Part shown: piece after piece, positions 24,440-33,349 of the stretch | Position numbering within the stretch: position 1 is the stretch's first letter | How the letters are laid out: each line of letters opens with the position of its first letter | NCBI GenBank assembly: GCA_002104935.1 | Contig: MCGT01000021.1 | Location: 310,001-374,000 of the forward strand | Reading direction: 5' to 3' | Length of the DNA: 64,000 nucleotides | Origin: Hesseltinella vesiculosa | Taxonomy: Eukaryota; Mucoromycota; Mucoromycetes; Mucorales; Cunninghamellaceae | Program-made: the position numbers and the translations under genes | The notes under the pieces: model-generated | The model's input: the letters and a program-made list of their open reading frames with translations, nothing else | The model's database searches: none | Told to the model about the DNA's origin: nothing

Positions 24440-26561
24440 TTACAGTTTGGACAAGACCGTTGCAGTGAGACTGGCACTTGTCGCTGCATCTACTCGTACA
24501 TTAACAAAATCGCCGTTGGAAAGAGCCAAATCGTCGGAAGTACGCAGGAAGGCTTTGTGACCTCCATCTGTTCTCCCGCTGAAACGAGTACCATGCTTGG
24601 ATTTTGGTGCTGGGCTGACACTGTCAACCAGCACGGTATGTTCTGTTCCGATTAAGCCCTGGTTTTTCTTTTTCGCAATGCGGTGAAACGACTGGATGAT
24701 TTCGTCTAATCGTCGCGCTTTGGTTTTGTCATCCACATTATCTTCGTATCGACGATGGGCATGGGTTTTCTCCCTCATGCTGCCAGAAAAAAAAAAAAGG
24801 GAATCAGTGTACTTCCTAACAATAACGCACCGCTTTTTACCTGTAGGCAAACATGTAAGCCATATCGTACTGAACCTTTTCCATCATGTCAAGCGTATCC
24901 TCATGCTCGCGTTCGGTTTCACCACAAAAACCAGAAATGATATCGGTGCTTATCCAAACGTTTGGAATGATGCGCTTCATTTCCTCCACGAGATTCAAAT
25001 AAGCTTCACGAGTGTACCCACGTCTCATCCGTTCCAAAACAGAGTTGCTGCCCGATTGAATGGGAAGGTGTATAGATTTGCATAAATTTGGACGTTCAGC
25101 AATCAAGTGCAGCAGCTCTCTTGGGAAGTCTTTGGGGTGTGGTGACGTGAATCTTACACGCATCTATTAAAAAATCAGAACGAGCAGAGCTAAAATGAAA
25201 AGATTCTTACATTAGGGTTGATCAAGCTGACTTTATCCAGCAGCTCGGTAAATCGACGACCTCCTTGCTTCGCTTTGTAAACTGTTCTGAAGCCATCGTT
25301 GCTGAGATTGGTTCCTGAGCCTTCACCAGAGTTCAAATAATATGTAGATTCTGATGTATCGCGATACGCTATCAGGAAAAATAAATCAATGCTACGCTAT
25401 GTTTTTTGTTCGTATCATTGCCACGGGCTTACAGTTTACATTTTGACCAAGCAATGTCACTAATCCAGGAAAAACCGTGCGTTAGTAAGGCTATGATTCA
25501 GTCGTTGTTGCTGCAACACTCTGTCCTACCTTCTTTGACCCCTTGCTCGCTCAGGTACTTCATTTCGTCTACAATCGAATCGATCGGTCTACTTCGCTCA
25601 ATTCCTCTAGTAAAAGGCACGATGCAAAAACTGCACATGTTGTTACAGCCGCGCATGATGGACACCCAACCAGAGACATGGCTTGCATCCAACCGAACAG
25701 GCATGATATCTGCGTAAGATTCGTCGGCCGAAAGCATCACATTAGCAACTCCATTTTGGTATTCAGACGAAGCGAGAGATATCAAATGCGGAATCGATCG
25801 GTAACCGTCAGGGCCACAGACAATGTCAGCGAGTCGGTCATCCAGCAACTTGGTTTTCAAGCGCTCCGCCATACACTACAGGTCAAGGCGCAAATTAAAC
25901 TTTGCTGGACTACCACCCTTTCTTTTTTTTTCTTACACCGAGGACACCGATTAAGGGAGGCGTGTCTGCATTCAGCTTTGTGCGATAGTGTCGAAGGTAT
26001 TTGAGCCGCTCCCATATCCTAGTTTCGGCGTTTTCTCGAATGGCGCACTTTGTTCAAATGCTCATCAGTCTTTGGTGCACAGTCACTTGTCATCGAATAT
26101 TACCGTCACCAGAAACACAACGTTTGCTTCATCCTTATCCATTGTGCGCTCATAGCCAGACTTTAGCAATATAGCATTAAGAATTTCCGTGTCACTGACG
26201 TTCACTAGAACGGACGTTAGTTCCCCGCCCGCCAACCTGATACGTCCTCTCGACACTTACTCTGGCATCCGTAGACTTCAATAAAGTATTTTGCACCTTG
26301 TCCCCAAGAATTCGATCCTAATGCAGGAGTTGGGAGATAAGGGAGTTTGTCGGGATTCGCTTTTGTTAAATCAACTGCTTGTCCTTGCTGTTTCAAAAGA
26401 AAATCTTCAAACGAAGGCGATCGATTGTCAAAAACCAGTCTTCGTTTGACTTTTTTATCTGTGGCTTCGGCGGTAGACATAGATCGGCATAAAAACAGTT
26501 GGTGCCGTTGCTTGGCCGTACATCCCAGTATCCATCGCTGCATAGATCTGTTCATGAACAT
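24440..26561 (-). CDS. CDK5RAP1/MiaB-type tRNA methylthiotransferase (radical SAM), mitochondrial
   Basis: Eight exons: 26561-26261, 26204-26104, 26047-25937, 25875-25530, 25459-25433, 25368-25211, 25163-24841 and 24779-24440, giving 568 aa. It adds the 2-methylthio group to i6A37 of tRNAs using two Fe-S clusters. The N-terminal cluster cysteines are Cys99 (VYGCQ), Cys135 (CAIREN) and Cys172 (GVLGCMAERL). The radical SAM triad is Cys248, Cys252 and Cys255 in [10 protein letters not shown]. Other motifs are [22 protein letters not shown], and a C-terminal TRAM-like part ([12 protein letters not shown]). The Arg-rich N-terminus ([13 protein letters not shown]..) fits a mitochondrial presequence. 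Confidence 0.92.
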
Positions 26562-26734
26562 AAAAATTATTGGAGAAAGAGAGAATGCTTGTGGCTTTCC
26601 AACAAAGTTTTGAGTCCCTTGGCGGCATTTTAAATTATGGCTGGTGAGTGTTTTCTTTTTTTAAATTCCCGCCAAAGCTGCAGTTTGTTCCATCAACTGC
26701 GAAATCATTTTTAGCGTGTGCTTGCTCTTCCCTC

Positions 26735-27060
26735 CTGCGTCTGAGAGAAATGTAACATTAGCCACGGTCATTTCTTATCATTTTGTACTGTTATACAAAA
26801 TTTGGGGGTGAGCTGACTGAGCAATTTTGCATGGTGATTTTTGATCAGATCGCCTGGGTTAAGCCTGGGGGAAATGGCCGATTTTTGCATTTTTTAGCTG
26901 GAGAATCAGAGGTGTCAAAACGAACCTGATCAAACGTTGGCTGGGAGATCTTCACCCATCTATCTGATTTTTTCAGTACCAACGCCATTCGTACAGTTTC
27001 GTACCCATACCAAACTTTATATCGATCAAATCACTCAAAAGTGCTTAATAATGTTTTTTT
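26735..27060 (+). repeat. Interspersed repeat, copy A
   Basis: Well conserved copy, inverted relative to the copy at 29755-30215. Identical or nearly identical blocks include GGTCATTTCTTATCATTTTG, GAGCTGACTGAGCAATTTTG, GGTGATTTTTGATCAGATCG, AATCAGAGGTGTCAAAACGA and GTTGGCTGGGAGATCTTCAC. No ORF. It lies between the CDK5RAP1-like gene and the DsbA-family gene. Confidence 0.9.
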
Positions 27061-27178
27061 TTTTTCAAAATGAAGAATGAGGATTGAAGGACTTCCTGCT
27101 CTTTAAACCCCGCAAAGTACAAAAGGGAAATGAGGGCAGGTTTTTTTTCACGACTCTTCTCGTTGCTGAATAATCAAT

Positions 27179-27826
27179 ATGATTAAACTTCCCATTAAAT
27201 GCACTATCGATACGGTGTGCCCATGGTGCTTTATTGGTAAACGACGCTTGGAAAAAGCCATTGAACTCTTCCAAAGTAGCCATGGAAACGTTCAAGTTGA
27301 CGTTACCTATTATCCTTATCAGCTAAATCCCGGAATGCAAGGTAGTATCCCCAAAACTGAATACTACATCATGAAGTTTGGAGGTGCTGAGCGTGTGCAA
27401 CAATTACAAGAACACATGAAGGCTGTCGGCCGCGACAATGGCATCGCCTTTTCATATGATGGTGTCATTTCCAACACGTTTGAATCTCATCGATTAATCC
27501 AATGGGCACAGCAGACGAACCACCAGTCGACTGTAGTGGAAGAGATCTATGCACTTTACTTTGAACAAGACAAAGACATCAGTGATATAGACAACCTCGT
27601 GGTAGCAGCCGAACGTGCAGGATTGGACTCGACTGAAACGAGAGCGTTTCTCAAATCGGACAGCTTGGTGGAAGACGTTAAACAGCTCCTTTTGGCAAGC
27701 AAGGCACACGGGGTAAACGGCGTCCCCGACTTCATAGTTGGTGACAAATACCAAGTATCTGGAGCTCAGGAACCTGAGACATTCGTTGCCGTCTTTGAGC
27801 AAGTCCTCAAGAAAATGCAACAGTAG
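27179..27826 (+). CDS. DsbA-family (FrnE-like) thiol oxidoreductase
   Basis: Intronless gene of 215 aa. A thioredoxin-fold enzyme of the FrnE/2-hydroxychromene-2-carboxylate-isomerase-like group. The active site is CPWCF (Cys14, Cys17) right after the first strand, with no signal peptide, so a cytosolic place is likely. Other family marks are YPYQLNPGM, NTFESHRLIQWA, and the cis-Pro loop GVNGVPDFIVGDKYQVSGAQ, typical of FrnE proteins. Such proteins are common in bacteria and fungi; no sign of recent transfer beyond the lack of introns. It is enclosed, with the next gene, by two inverted repeat copies. Confidence 0.9.
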   Translation: MIKLPIKCTIDTVCPWCFIGKRRLEKAIELFQSSHGNVQVDVTYYPYQLNPGMQGSIPKTEYYIMKFGGAERVQQLQEHMKAVGRDNGIAFSYDGVISNTFESHRLIQWAQQTNHQSTVVEEIYALYFEQDKDISDIDNLVVAAERAGLDSTETRAFLKSDSLVEDVKQLLLASKAHGVNGVPDFIVGDKYQVSGAQEPETFVAVFEQVLKKMQQ

Positions 27827-28180
27827 AAACAATAAATCTGGGCATATTGTAACCGTGAGAGCTGTCTTTGAGACAAAACACAGACAAACTCAGTGACAGA
27901 GAGGAGTGCGGAGAAAGCGGTTTCCTTTTTTGTCATGTAACGATGCAAGAAGCTCTTGAGTCTGCTTAGGTCCCTCCAATCCCAAAAATTGAAATAATCG
28001 ATGTAGAGAGAATGCCCTTTGATTAGCAGGGAGTAATGGTCCCATTTTGTAGCAAGTCATTTGACCAGGTTGACCGATTCTGGGAATTTTGCAGCAATGC
28101 TTTTTTTTTTTAAAAAAAAAAAAAAGGGGGGGGAAGGGCGCCACTCCTCTTTTGTTCCTTGTTTTTCAATTTCAAGAAGC

Positions 28181-29334
28181 ATGATTCGTCGAAGTAAGCG
28201 ACTACAATCTACTAACCAAGAGATTAAAATTGATAAAGTGTAAGTTGAGTACAATAAGACATTGCAATGTTGGTAACCTTTTTGGTTTTGCACTAGGGTG
28301 ACCAAACAAAAAATGAAAAAGGTCATTCCCAAGGCAAACAAGGCAAAGCTTTCCATGGCCATTCAACGCCAGTCTTTCATCCCCAAGTACAATATCGATG
28401 AAGCCTGGAATGCTCTCAAAATCAAAGATCCTAAACTTGCGATTCATATGGATGAAGTAGCCCTACAAGATTTTAAAGACAAACTCTCTCATTCGAACAA
28501 GACCAACTCCTTCAGGTGAGTGCTGCGCCTCGTGAAACGGGCTGAATTTTTTTTTATAGGGCGCTTACGAACTCCATTATCTTCCAACAAATTCATGGGA
28601 AAGCGGCTGCTTCTATTCGCAATCGGTTCATCCGGCTCTTTGACCCTCCTACCCCTTTTCCAGAAGAAATGCTGACTGCGACGTACCCTTGGTTCCCTAC
28701 GCCTGCTATGATCCTCGAAAAATCTATCGAGGAAATGCGCGGTGCAGGTCTTTCACAGCGAAAATCGGAATACATTCGTGAGCTCGCTTCCAAGTTCAAC
28801 GACAACACCATCACTGAAGACAAATTGAACTCATTGGACGATGCTGATATTTCAAAGCTTCTGTGCTCGATCCGCGGCATCGGTCAGGTAAATCAAACAT
28901 TCCAACTCAACTTTTTGCGTAACTTTCGCTTACTCAAAATACAACGCTAGTGGACGGTTGACATGCAAGTAACCTGTTACAATACCTAGAGCCAAACTTA
29001 CCCAATTCAACTAGGTTCCTGATGTTTAATCTGTGCCATCCTGATGTGCTGCCAACGTCAGACCTAGGTTGGTAACTCTTTTTTCGAATATCCTCCTCAG
29101 ACATTCTTCTTTTTAGGCGTGCAAAGAGGCGTTGGCATCCACTTTGGCGTGACCAGTACCAAACCTTCATCAAAGCCTAATTCAAAAAAACCCACCAACC
29201 TGCCTTCACCGAAGGAAATGAAGGAACTCTCTTGTGTTTGGACTCCCTACCGCACCATCGCTTCTTGGATGATGTGGCGTATCCAGGATGTGACCACTAT
29301 GCATTCCGACCTCAGCAAGGATGACGAAAAATGA
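28181..29334 (+). CDS. MAG1: DNA-3-methyladenine glycosylase, HhH-GPD (AlkA/MAG1 type)
   Basis: Six exons: 28181-28239, 28297-28515, 28560-28887, 28951-28964, 29015-29067 and 29117-29334, giving 296 aa. It removes alkylated bases to start base excision repair. The helix-hairpin-helix is LLCSIRGIGQWTVDM and the catalytic Asp is Asp223 in VLPTSDLGVQ. TYPWFPTPAMI and WTPYRTIASWMMWR fit the family. Exon 4 has only 14 nt, and the intron after it starts with GC (GCAAGT), which is the only way to join WTVD to MFLMFNL in phase. The N-terminus is Lys/Arg-rich (MIRRSKRLQ), consistent with nuclear location. Confidence 0.92.
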
Positions 29335-29754
29335 AAATATCCTATTTATTGATTTGGATATCCCTTGGTCATGATGAAGTAAATCCAAACAATGCGAATG
29401 CGCCTCCCTTTCTTAACTTATTGGGAAAAATAAAAGGAATAGACCCCAGTGTCTGCCAGTTGTTTAGGCTGGTGAATTTAGGGACTCATTTCCAAACGAC
29501 TGACATCTTTGGGCGCTCTTGTCAAGCCAAATGGAGGAGAGTTTTATGAATAGCGGATAAAAGGACTTCGTCAAGAATGAGGATAACTCTGAAATCTGAT
29601 TGATGGGGTTGCATCCTAAGAGATGATCAACGCGCAAAGAGGACCGATGATGTGAGATGCGCCAATGAGCGGGTCGTTTTTTTTTTTTTTTTTTGCATTT
29701 TACTGTACAAGTAACATTGAAACAAGCATCGAGGGCATAAAGCTGGCACGACTT

Positions 29755-30215
29755 TGGACTTTTAGATTATTTTTTAACGTCGTGGGTGTATTTGCTAGTT
29801 GTCATTCGCTCAGACTAGGAATCAAGGCACTGTGGGAAGGATGAATATGAGCGATCTAATTTTTTCGCATTGAGAAAAAAAAAAAAACCAAGGCTACTCA
29901 GCACTTTTGAGTGATTGAATCGATGTGAAATTTTGCATGGACACGCAAATGTGTGAATGGCGTTGGTACTGAAAAAATTAGGTAGATGGGTGAAGATCTC
30001 CCAGCCAACGTTTGATCAGGTTCGTTTTGACACCTCTGATTCTCCAGCTAAAAAATACAAAAAATCAGTCATTTTCCCCAGGCTTCCCCCAGGCGATCTG
30101 ATCAAAAATCACCATGCAAAATTGCTCAGTCAGCTCACCCCCACATTTGCATACTAGTACAAAATGATAAGAAATGACCACGACTAATATCACATTTCTC
30201 TCAGACAGAGGCGGA
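29755..30215 (-). repeat. Interspersed repeat, copy B (longest copy)
   Basis: Inverted relative to copy A. It extends further: the left part (TTAGATTATTTTTTAACGTC at 29762 and a region to an A-run at about 29875) is also found in the copy at 2105. Element length is therefore about 450 bp. No coding capacity. Confidence 0.9.
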
Positions 30216-30689
30216 AGGGCAAAGGCAGGTAAACATATGCACCGAAATATTATCTCACTCGATTTTATGTCTTTCTTGCGCACTTGAAAATGATTTGGTG
30301 GTTCATCCGATTAACACACCCGCCAAATTCATGGCACTTGTTCACAGCTCAAAAAAAAAAAAAAAAAACGTGACAACACTCAAACTGACGTCGGAAACCT
30401 GGTAGTTAATCAGTTACTAATATCGGGCCAGGTTATGAATTGGTGCTAAAATAAAAAATGTTGGACCGGTTGTGCAGAAAGGGCTGTTGAGCAAATTTGA
30501 ACCAAGTTTTAAAAAAAAAAAAAAAGCGACCAGAGTCGAAGACAGCGCCAACTATTGCAATCCTGGGTTAGTCTCAGGGTCAAAAAAAAAAACGACCCCG
30601 ATGAGCCTGGTCCTGTGCAGTGACCATCCAGTCCAGGCAGGATGGTGGTGATGACTGCTGCCTGTGGTGTGTGAGCTGGTATCGACACT

Positions 30690-30940
30690 GCCCGGCAGTG
30701 TCCGGCAATGTCCGGTGGTATCCGGTGATGCCCGACAGAGGCCGGTGACGTCCGGTACCGGATACATCACGTGACGGCTTTGGAGATGATCGGAGACGCA
30801 AAAGTTGCTCATCAATGTCCGGCTCTATCAAAAACATTCCGGTAATGTCCGGAACTCCCCCCCGCACCAGTCCGACAGTGTCCGGTGCCGGACATTGTCA
30901 CGTGACGGCTTTGAATATGATCGGAGACGCAAAAGTTGCC
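30690..30940 (+). repeat. TCCGG/CACGTG-rich duplicated tract
   Basis: A GC-rich island in AT-rich surroundings. Many copies of TGTCCGG or TCCGGT stand 8-12 bp apart. A 42-bp block with CACGTGACGGCTTTG and ATGATCGGAGACGCAAAAGT occurs twice, at 30768-30809 and 30899-30939, 131 bp apart. Each block follows a TCCGG cluster, so the unit is about 130 bp long and duplicated in tandem. It ends 11 bp before the tRNA gene. Confidence 0.85.
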
Positions 30941-30950
30941 CTTTCATAAG

Positions 30951-31022
30951 GGGCTTGTGGCCTAGGGGTATGGCGTCTGCTTTGCATGCAGAAGATCGGG
31001 GGTTCAATTCCCTCCAGGTCCA
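30951..31022 (+). tRNA. tRNA-Ala (anticodon TGC)
   Basis: 72 nt, no intron. Acceptor stem GGGCTTG pairs with CAGGTCC through 7 pairs (two G-U), with discriminator A. The D arm is GCC/GGC with loop TAGGGGTAT. The anticodon stem TCTGC/GCAGA carries loop TTTGCAT (anticodon TGC). The T arm is GGGGG/CCCTC with loop TTCAATT. The internal B-box is GGTTCAATTCC. CCA is not encoded. Confidence 0.95.
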
Positions 31023-31024
31023 CG

Positions 31025-31030
31025 TTTTTT
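31025..31030 (+). terminator. RNA polymerase III T-run terminator
   Basis: Six T two bases after the tRNA 3' end; a second T-run follows at about 31034. Confidence 0.8.
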
Positions 31031-31122
31031 GCATTTTTTTGGTTTCTGTAAAATGAATGTCTTCTGGCAGACGTATATGTAATTTTTTTACTGTATTGTC
31101 GAGGTTCAATAAGCTAGATCAA

Positions 31123-31446
31123 CTAGTAATGGTAACATTCGCACTTGACAAAGTTTCTGTTGTGGTTGAAGTGATGGTGGGAGTCTGTGATATCACAGAA
31201 ATCTTTGCATTTACGTTTCATGTGGTGATGGTCACGGTGCCAGTCCATTCCTATATAGTCACATCTGATTTGGCCACCATGGTCGGTATCGGTTACTTCA
31301 CACATTTTGTCTGTTGGAAACATGACAACATGATGCAAGCCATATGAGCAGTATCTGACTTCGGATTCTGAGCAATCTCTAGCTTGCACGCGGCTAAGGC
31401 AGAGCAGTAAGATGGCAAATAATGAGATGAGCACCTGTGAATGCAT
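31123..31446 (-). CDS. Small secreted cysteine- and histidine-rich protein
   Basis: 107 aa, single exon. N-terminal signal peptide MHSQVLISLFAILLLCLSRVQA. The mature part has eight Cys and a conserved tail IRCDYIGMDW..KCKDFCDITDS..RNFVKCECYHY, plus His-rich clusters (HRDHHHMKRK, SHHHFNH) that could bind metal. It is paralogous to the divergently transcribed gene at 31675: shared CDY-x-G-[MI]-D, KC-x(3)-C-D and RN-[FI]-V-x-CECY. No known family recognised. Candidate extracellular effector, antimicrobial or metal-binding peptide; function unknown. Confidence 0.72.
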   Translation of the reverse strand: MHSQVLISLFAILLLCLSRVQARDCSESEVRYCSYGLHHVVMFPTDKMCEVTDTDHGGQIRCDYIGMDWHRDHHHMKRKCKDFCDITDSHHHFNHNRNFVKCECYHY

Positions 31447-31674
31447 TTGATAATGAAATAGGAAAATAAGCCGTGGCTAAAGCGAAGTGACCCGTATTTA
31501 TTTGAAAGAAAAAAAAATCAAGATTGAAAAAATAAATGATGTAAATAAAAGAAATAACAAAAAAAAAAAAAATAAAATAAACCATGACAGCAAATAATGA
31601 AATTCATGCAGATCGTGATTATATTTCAATGGTGGAATTCAATGGATTTGACCTTCCCCTCTCTCCTCAAAAAT
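31447..31674. promoter_or_regulatory. Shared bidirectional promoter of the secreted Cys-rich pair
   Basis: 228 bp between the two start codons, strongly A-rich in the middle (AAATAAAAGAAATAAC, then AAAAAAAAAAAAATAAAATAAA). The arrangement suggests co-expression. Confidence 0.45.
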
Positions 31675-32016
31675 ATGATGATGTTTCAGACCGTTCTACT
31701 CGTACTTTCGTGCCAAGTGATCTCCCTTCTGGCTTGCAACCAAGCAGAAACAAACTTTTGCACCTCCATCTTCTACAATGCTACTGCGTATGTAAATGGA
31801 CTCTGCGTGTCAACACTGACCCACACGGGGGTGAGAGTGAATTGTGATTATACCGGTATCGACTTGGAAAAATGCTCAAACACGGACACATATGAAGATG
31901 TGCATGACAAGCTTGAAGAAAAGTGCTCGCATCTTTGCGATCAGAACGACTCTTACGATAAATTCTTCCACACGAGGAACATCGTACAGTGCGAATGCTA
32001 TGATTGGAAGTTCTAG
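31675..32016 (+). CDS. Small secreted cysteine-rich protein (paralogue of the minus-strand neighbour)
   Basis: 113 aa from the first of three consecutive ATGs (MMMFQTVLLVLSCQVISLLA), chosen because it gives a clean signal peptide; ATG at 31600 would add 25 polar residues. The mature part contains FCTSIFYNATAYVNGLC, VNCDYTGIDLEKC, EEKCSHLCDQND and RNIVQCECYDWKF. The Cys pattern and tail match the divergent neighbour, but the His clusters are replaced by acidic residues. One N-glycosylation sequon (NAT). No family recognised. Confidence 0.72.
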   Translation: MMMFQTVLLVLSCQVISLLACNQAETNFCTSIFYNATAYVNGLCVSTLTHTGVRVNCDYTGIDLEKCSNTDTYEDVHDKLEEKCSHLCDQNDSYDKFFHTRNIVQCECYDWKF

Positions 32017-32266
32017 TGGCATATTACCAAAGCTCTCTAATAAAAACCAATTTGATAGCCTTTGAAAGGCTGCAGTAGTTGAAACTCGCGATGATCTTGT
32101 GAATTAAAAGGAGACGTTGGAGGGTGAGATTTGGTGCTTGCTGGGTGTTAGCCTCAGCAACCTAGATGAATCAATTTCACAATGCACGCTTGCAAAGCAG
32201 CCTGACCGGAGAGGAAAAAACAAAAAAAAAAAAAAAAAAAAAAGGCTGGTTTGTTTCTTTTCGTTG

Positions 32267-32940
32267 ATGGATTCTATTCAAAATGCTGCAGAACAAAAAG
32301 CTGATATCAATTCCGAGGATGTACAAGCTGGGGATCATATTGACGTAACGACAGTGAAAGAGGAATGTGTCAACCATCCAACGCAACCAGTCCTAGATCA
32401 AAAGTGGGTGTCGCAGGACGATTCTTCGATCGTGATCGTAGGCAATGAGACAGATGATAACAGAGCACATACGATGGCCAGCACCAGCTTTGCAAATATC
32501 CAAACACAACTGAAAACGACTTTGGAATATCTTCAGCAGCACAAGTTTGCACATGGTCTTCAAATTCTGATGGATACCACCGACACGGTTGTTGAGCAGT
32601 GCGAACGGCTTGGTGAGCAAGAAATCTTGCACGAGACACTTCAGACTCACGCTGTGAAATCATAGGTTTAACAACGGATGACCATTCCAACCAAGAGCAT
32701 TTTTGGGCCGGCCTTAACAATTGCTGGCTGTATGCGTTGGCGCAGAAGCTAGAGCCCGTTGCCGCTGAGGAGCAGATATCAAGGCAGGAATGTTTTGATT
32801 TGAAAGTTAAAATTGTCGGCTGGGCAGACAAGTTAGAGCGTTATGGATTGGTGAATTATGATCTAGGGTGGTGGGAAACGGACATTCTGGCAGCACTAGC
32901 ATCGTTTCAAGCCAAAAACAGTTGTGTTTGGCCGTCCTAA
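32267..32940 (+). CDS. Unknown two-exon protein
   Basis: Exons 32267-32612 and 32666-32940 give 206 aa. Start MDSIQNAAEQKADINSEDVQ after an A-run. The N-terminal half is acidic; then helical segments IQTQLKTTLEYLQQHKFAHG and FWAGLNNCWLYALAQKLEP, followed by CFDLKVKIVGWADKLERYG. I do not recognise a family. A further 38-nt intron (donor GTTGTG in the codons for NSCVWPS, acceptor CCCATAG) would instead continue to 33194 with a basic tail (ARRSARLKRITRAG); it is in phase but very short for an intron. Downstream of the secreted Cys-rich gene, same strand. Confidence 0.5.
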
Positions 32941-33349
32941 ACGCTGGATCGCCCATAGTTCAAGCAAATAAAATTGTCATAAACAATATTGATCGGCGCC
33001 ACTGTCGTCAGGGTATCGATATTTCTGCAAAGACAGCACTCGTTCCTGCGTGGCAGACATCCTTACCAAGGCAAGAGAAGGAAGCATCAGCGAGGCGTTC
33101 GGCACGATTGAAACGCATCACCAGAGCAGGCACACTGGGTAGTATTACACGGCGCATCAGTACAATATCTTATAATGAAATCTTTAGGCACTAATCTTTT
33201 TATTTTTTATTTTTTTGTACTTGAGCAGTGTCATCTCCCGCGCTCATATCTGTCCCTTGTTTGGTACTGGTGGATGCACGCTTATTTTGGGTCACGTTTA
33301 TTCATTTGTGGTCGATCAATTGGATAATGTGCCCTCAGCCATAAAATAA

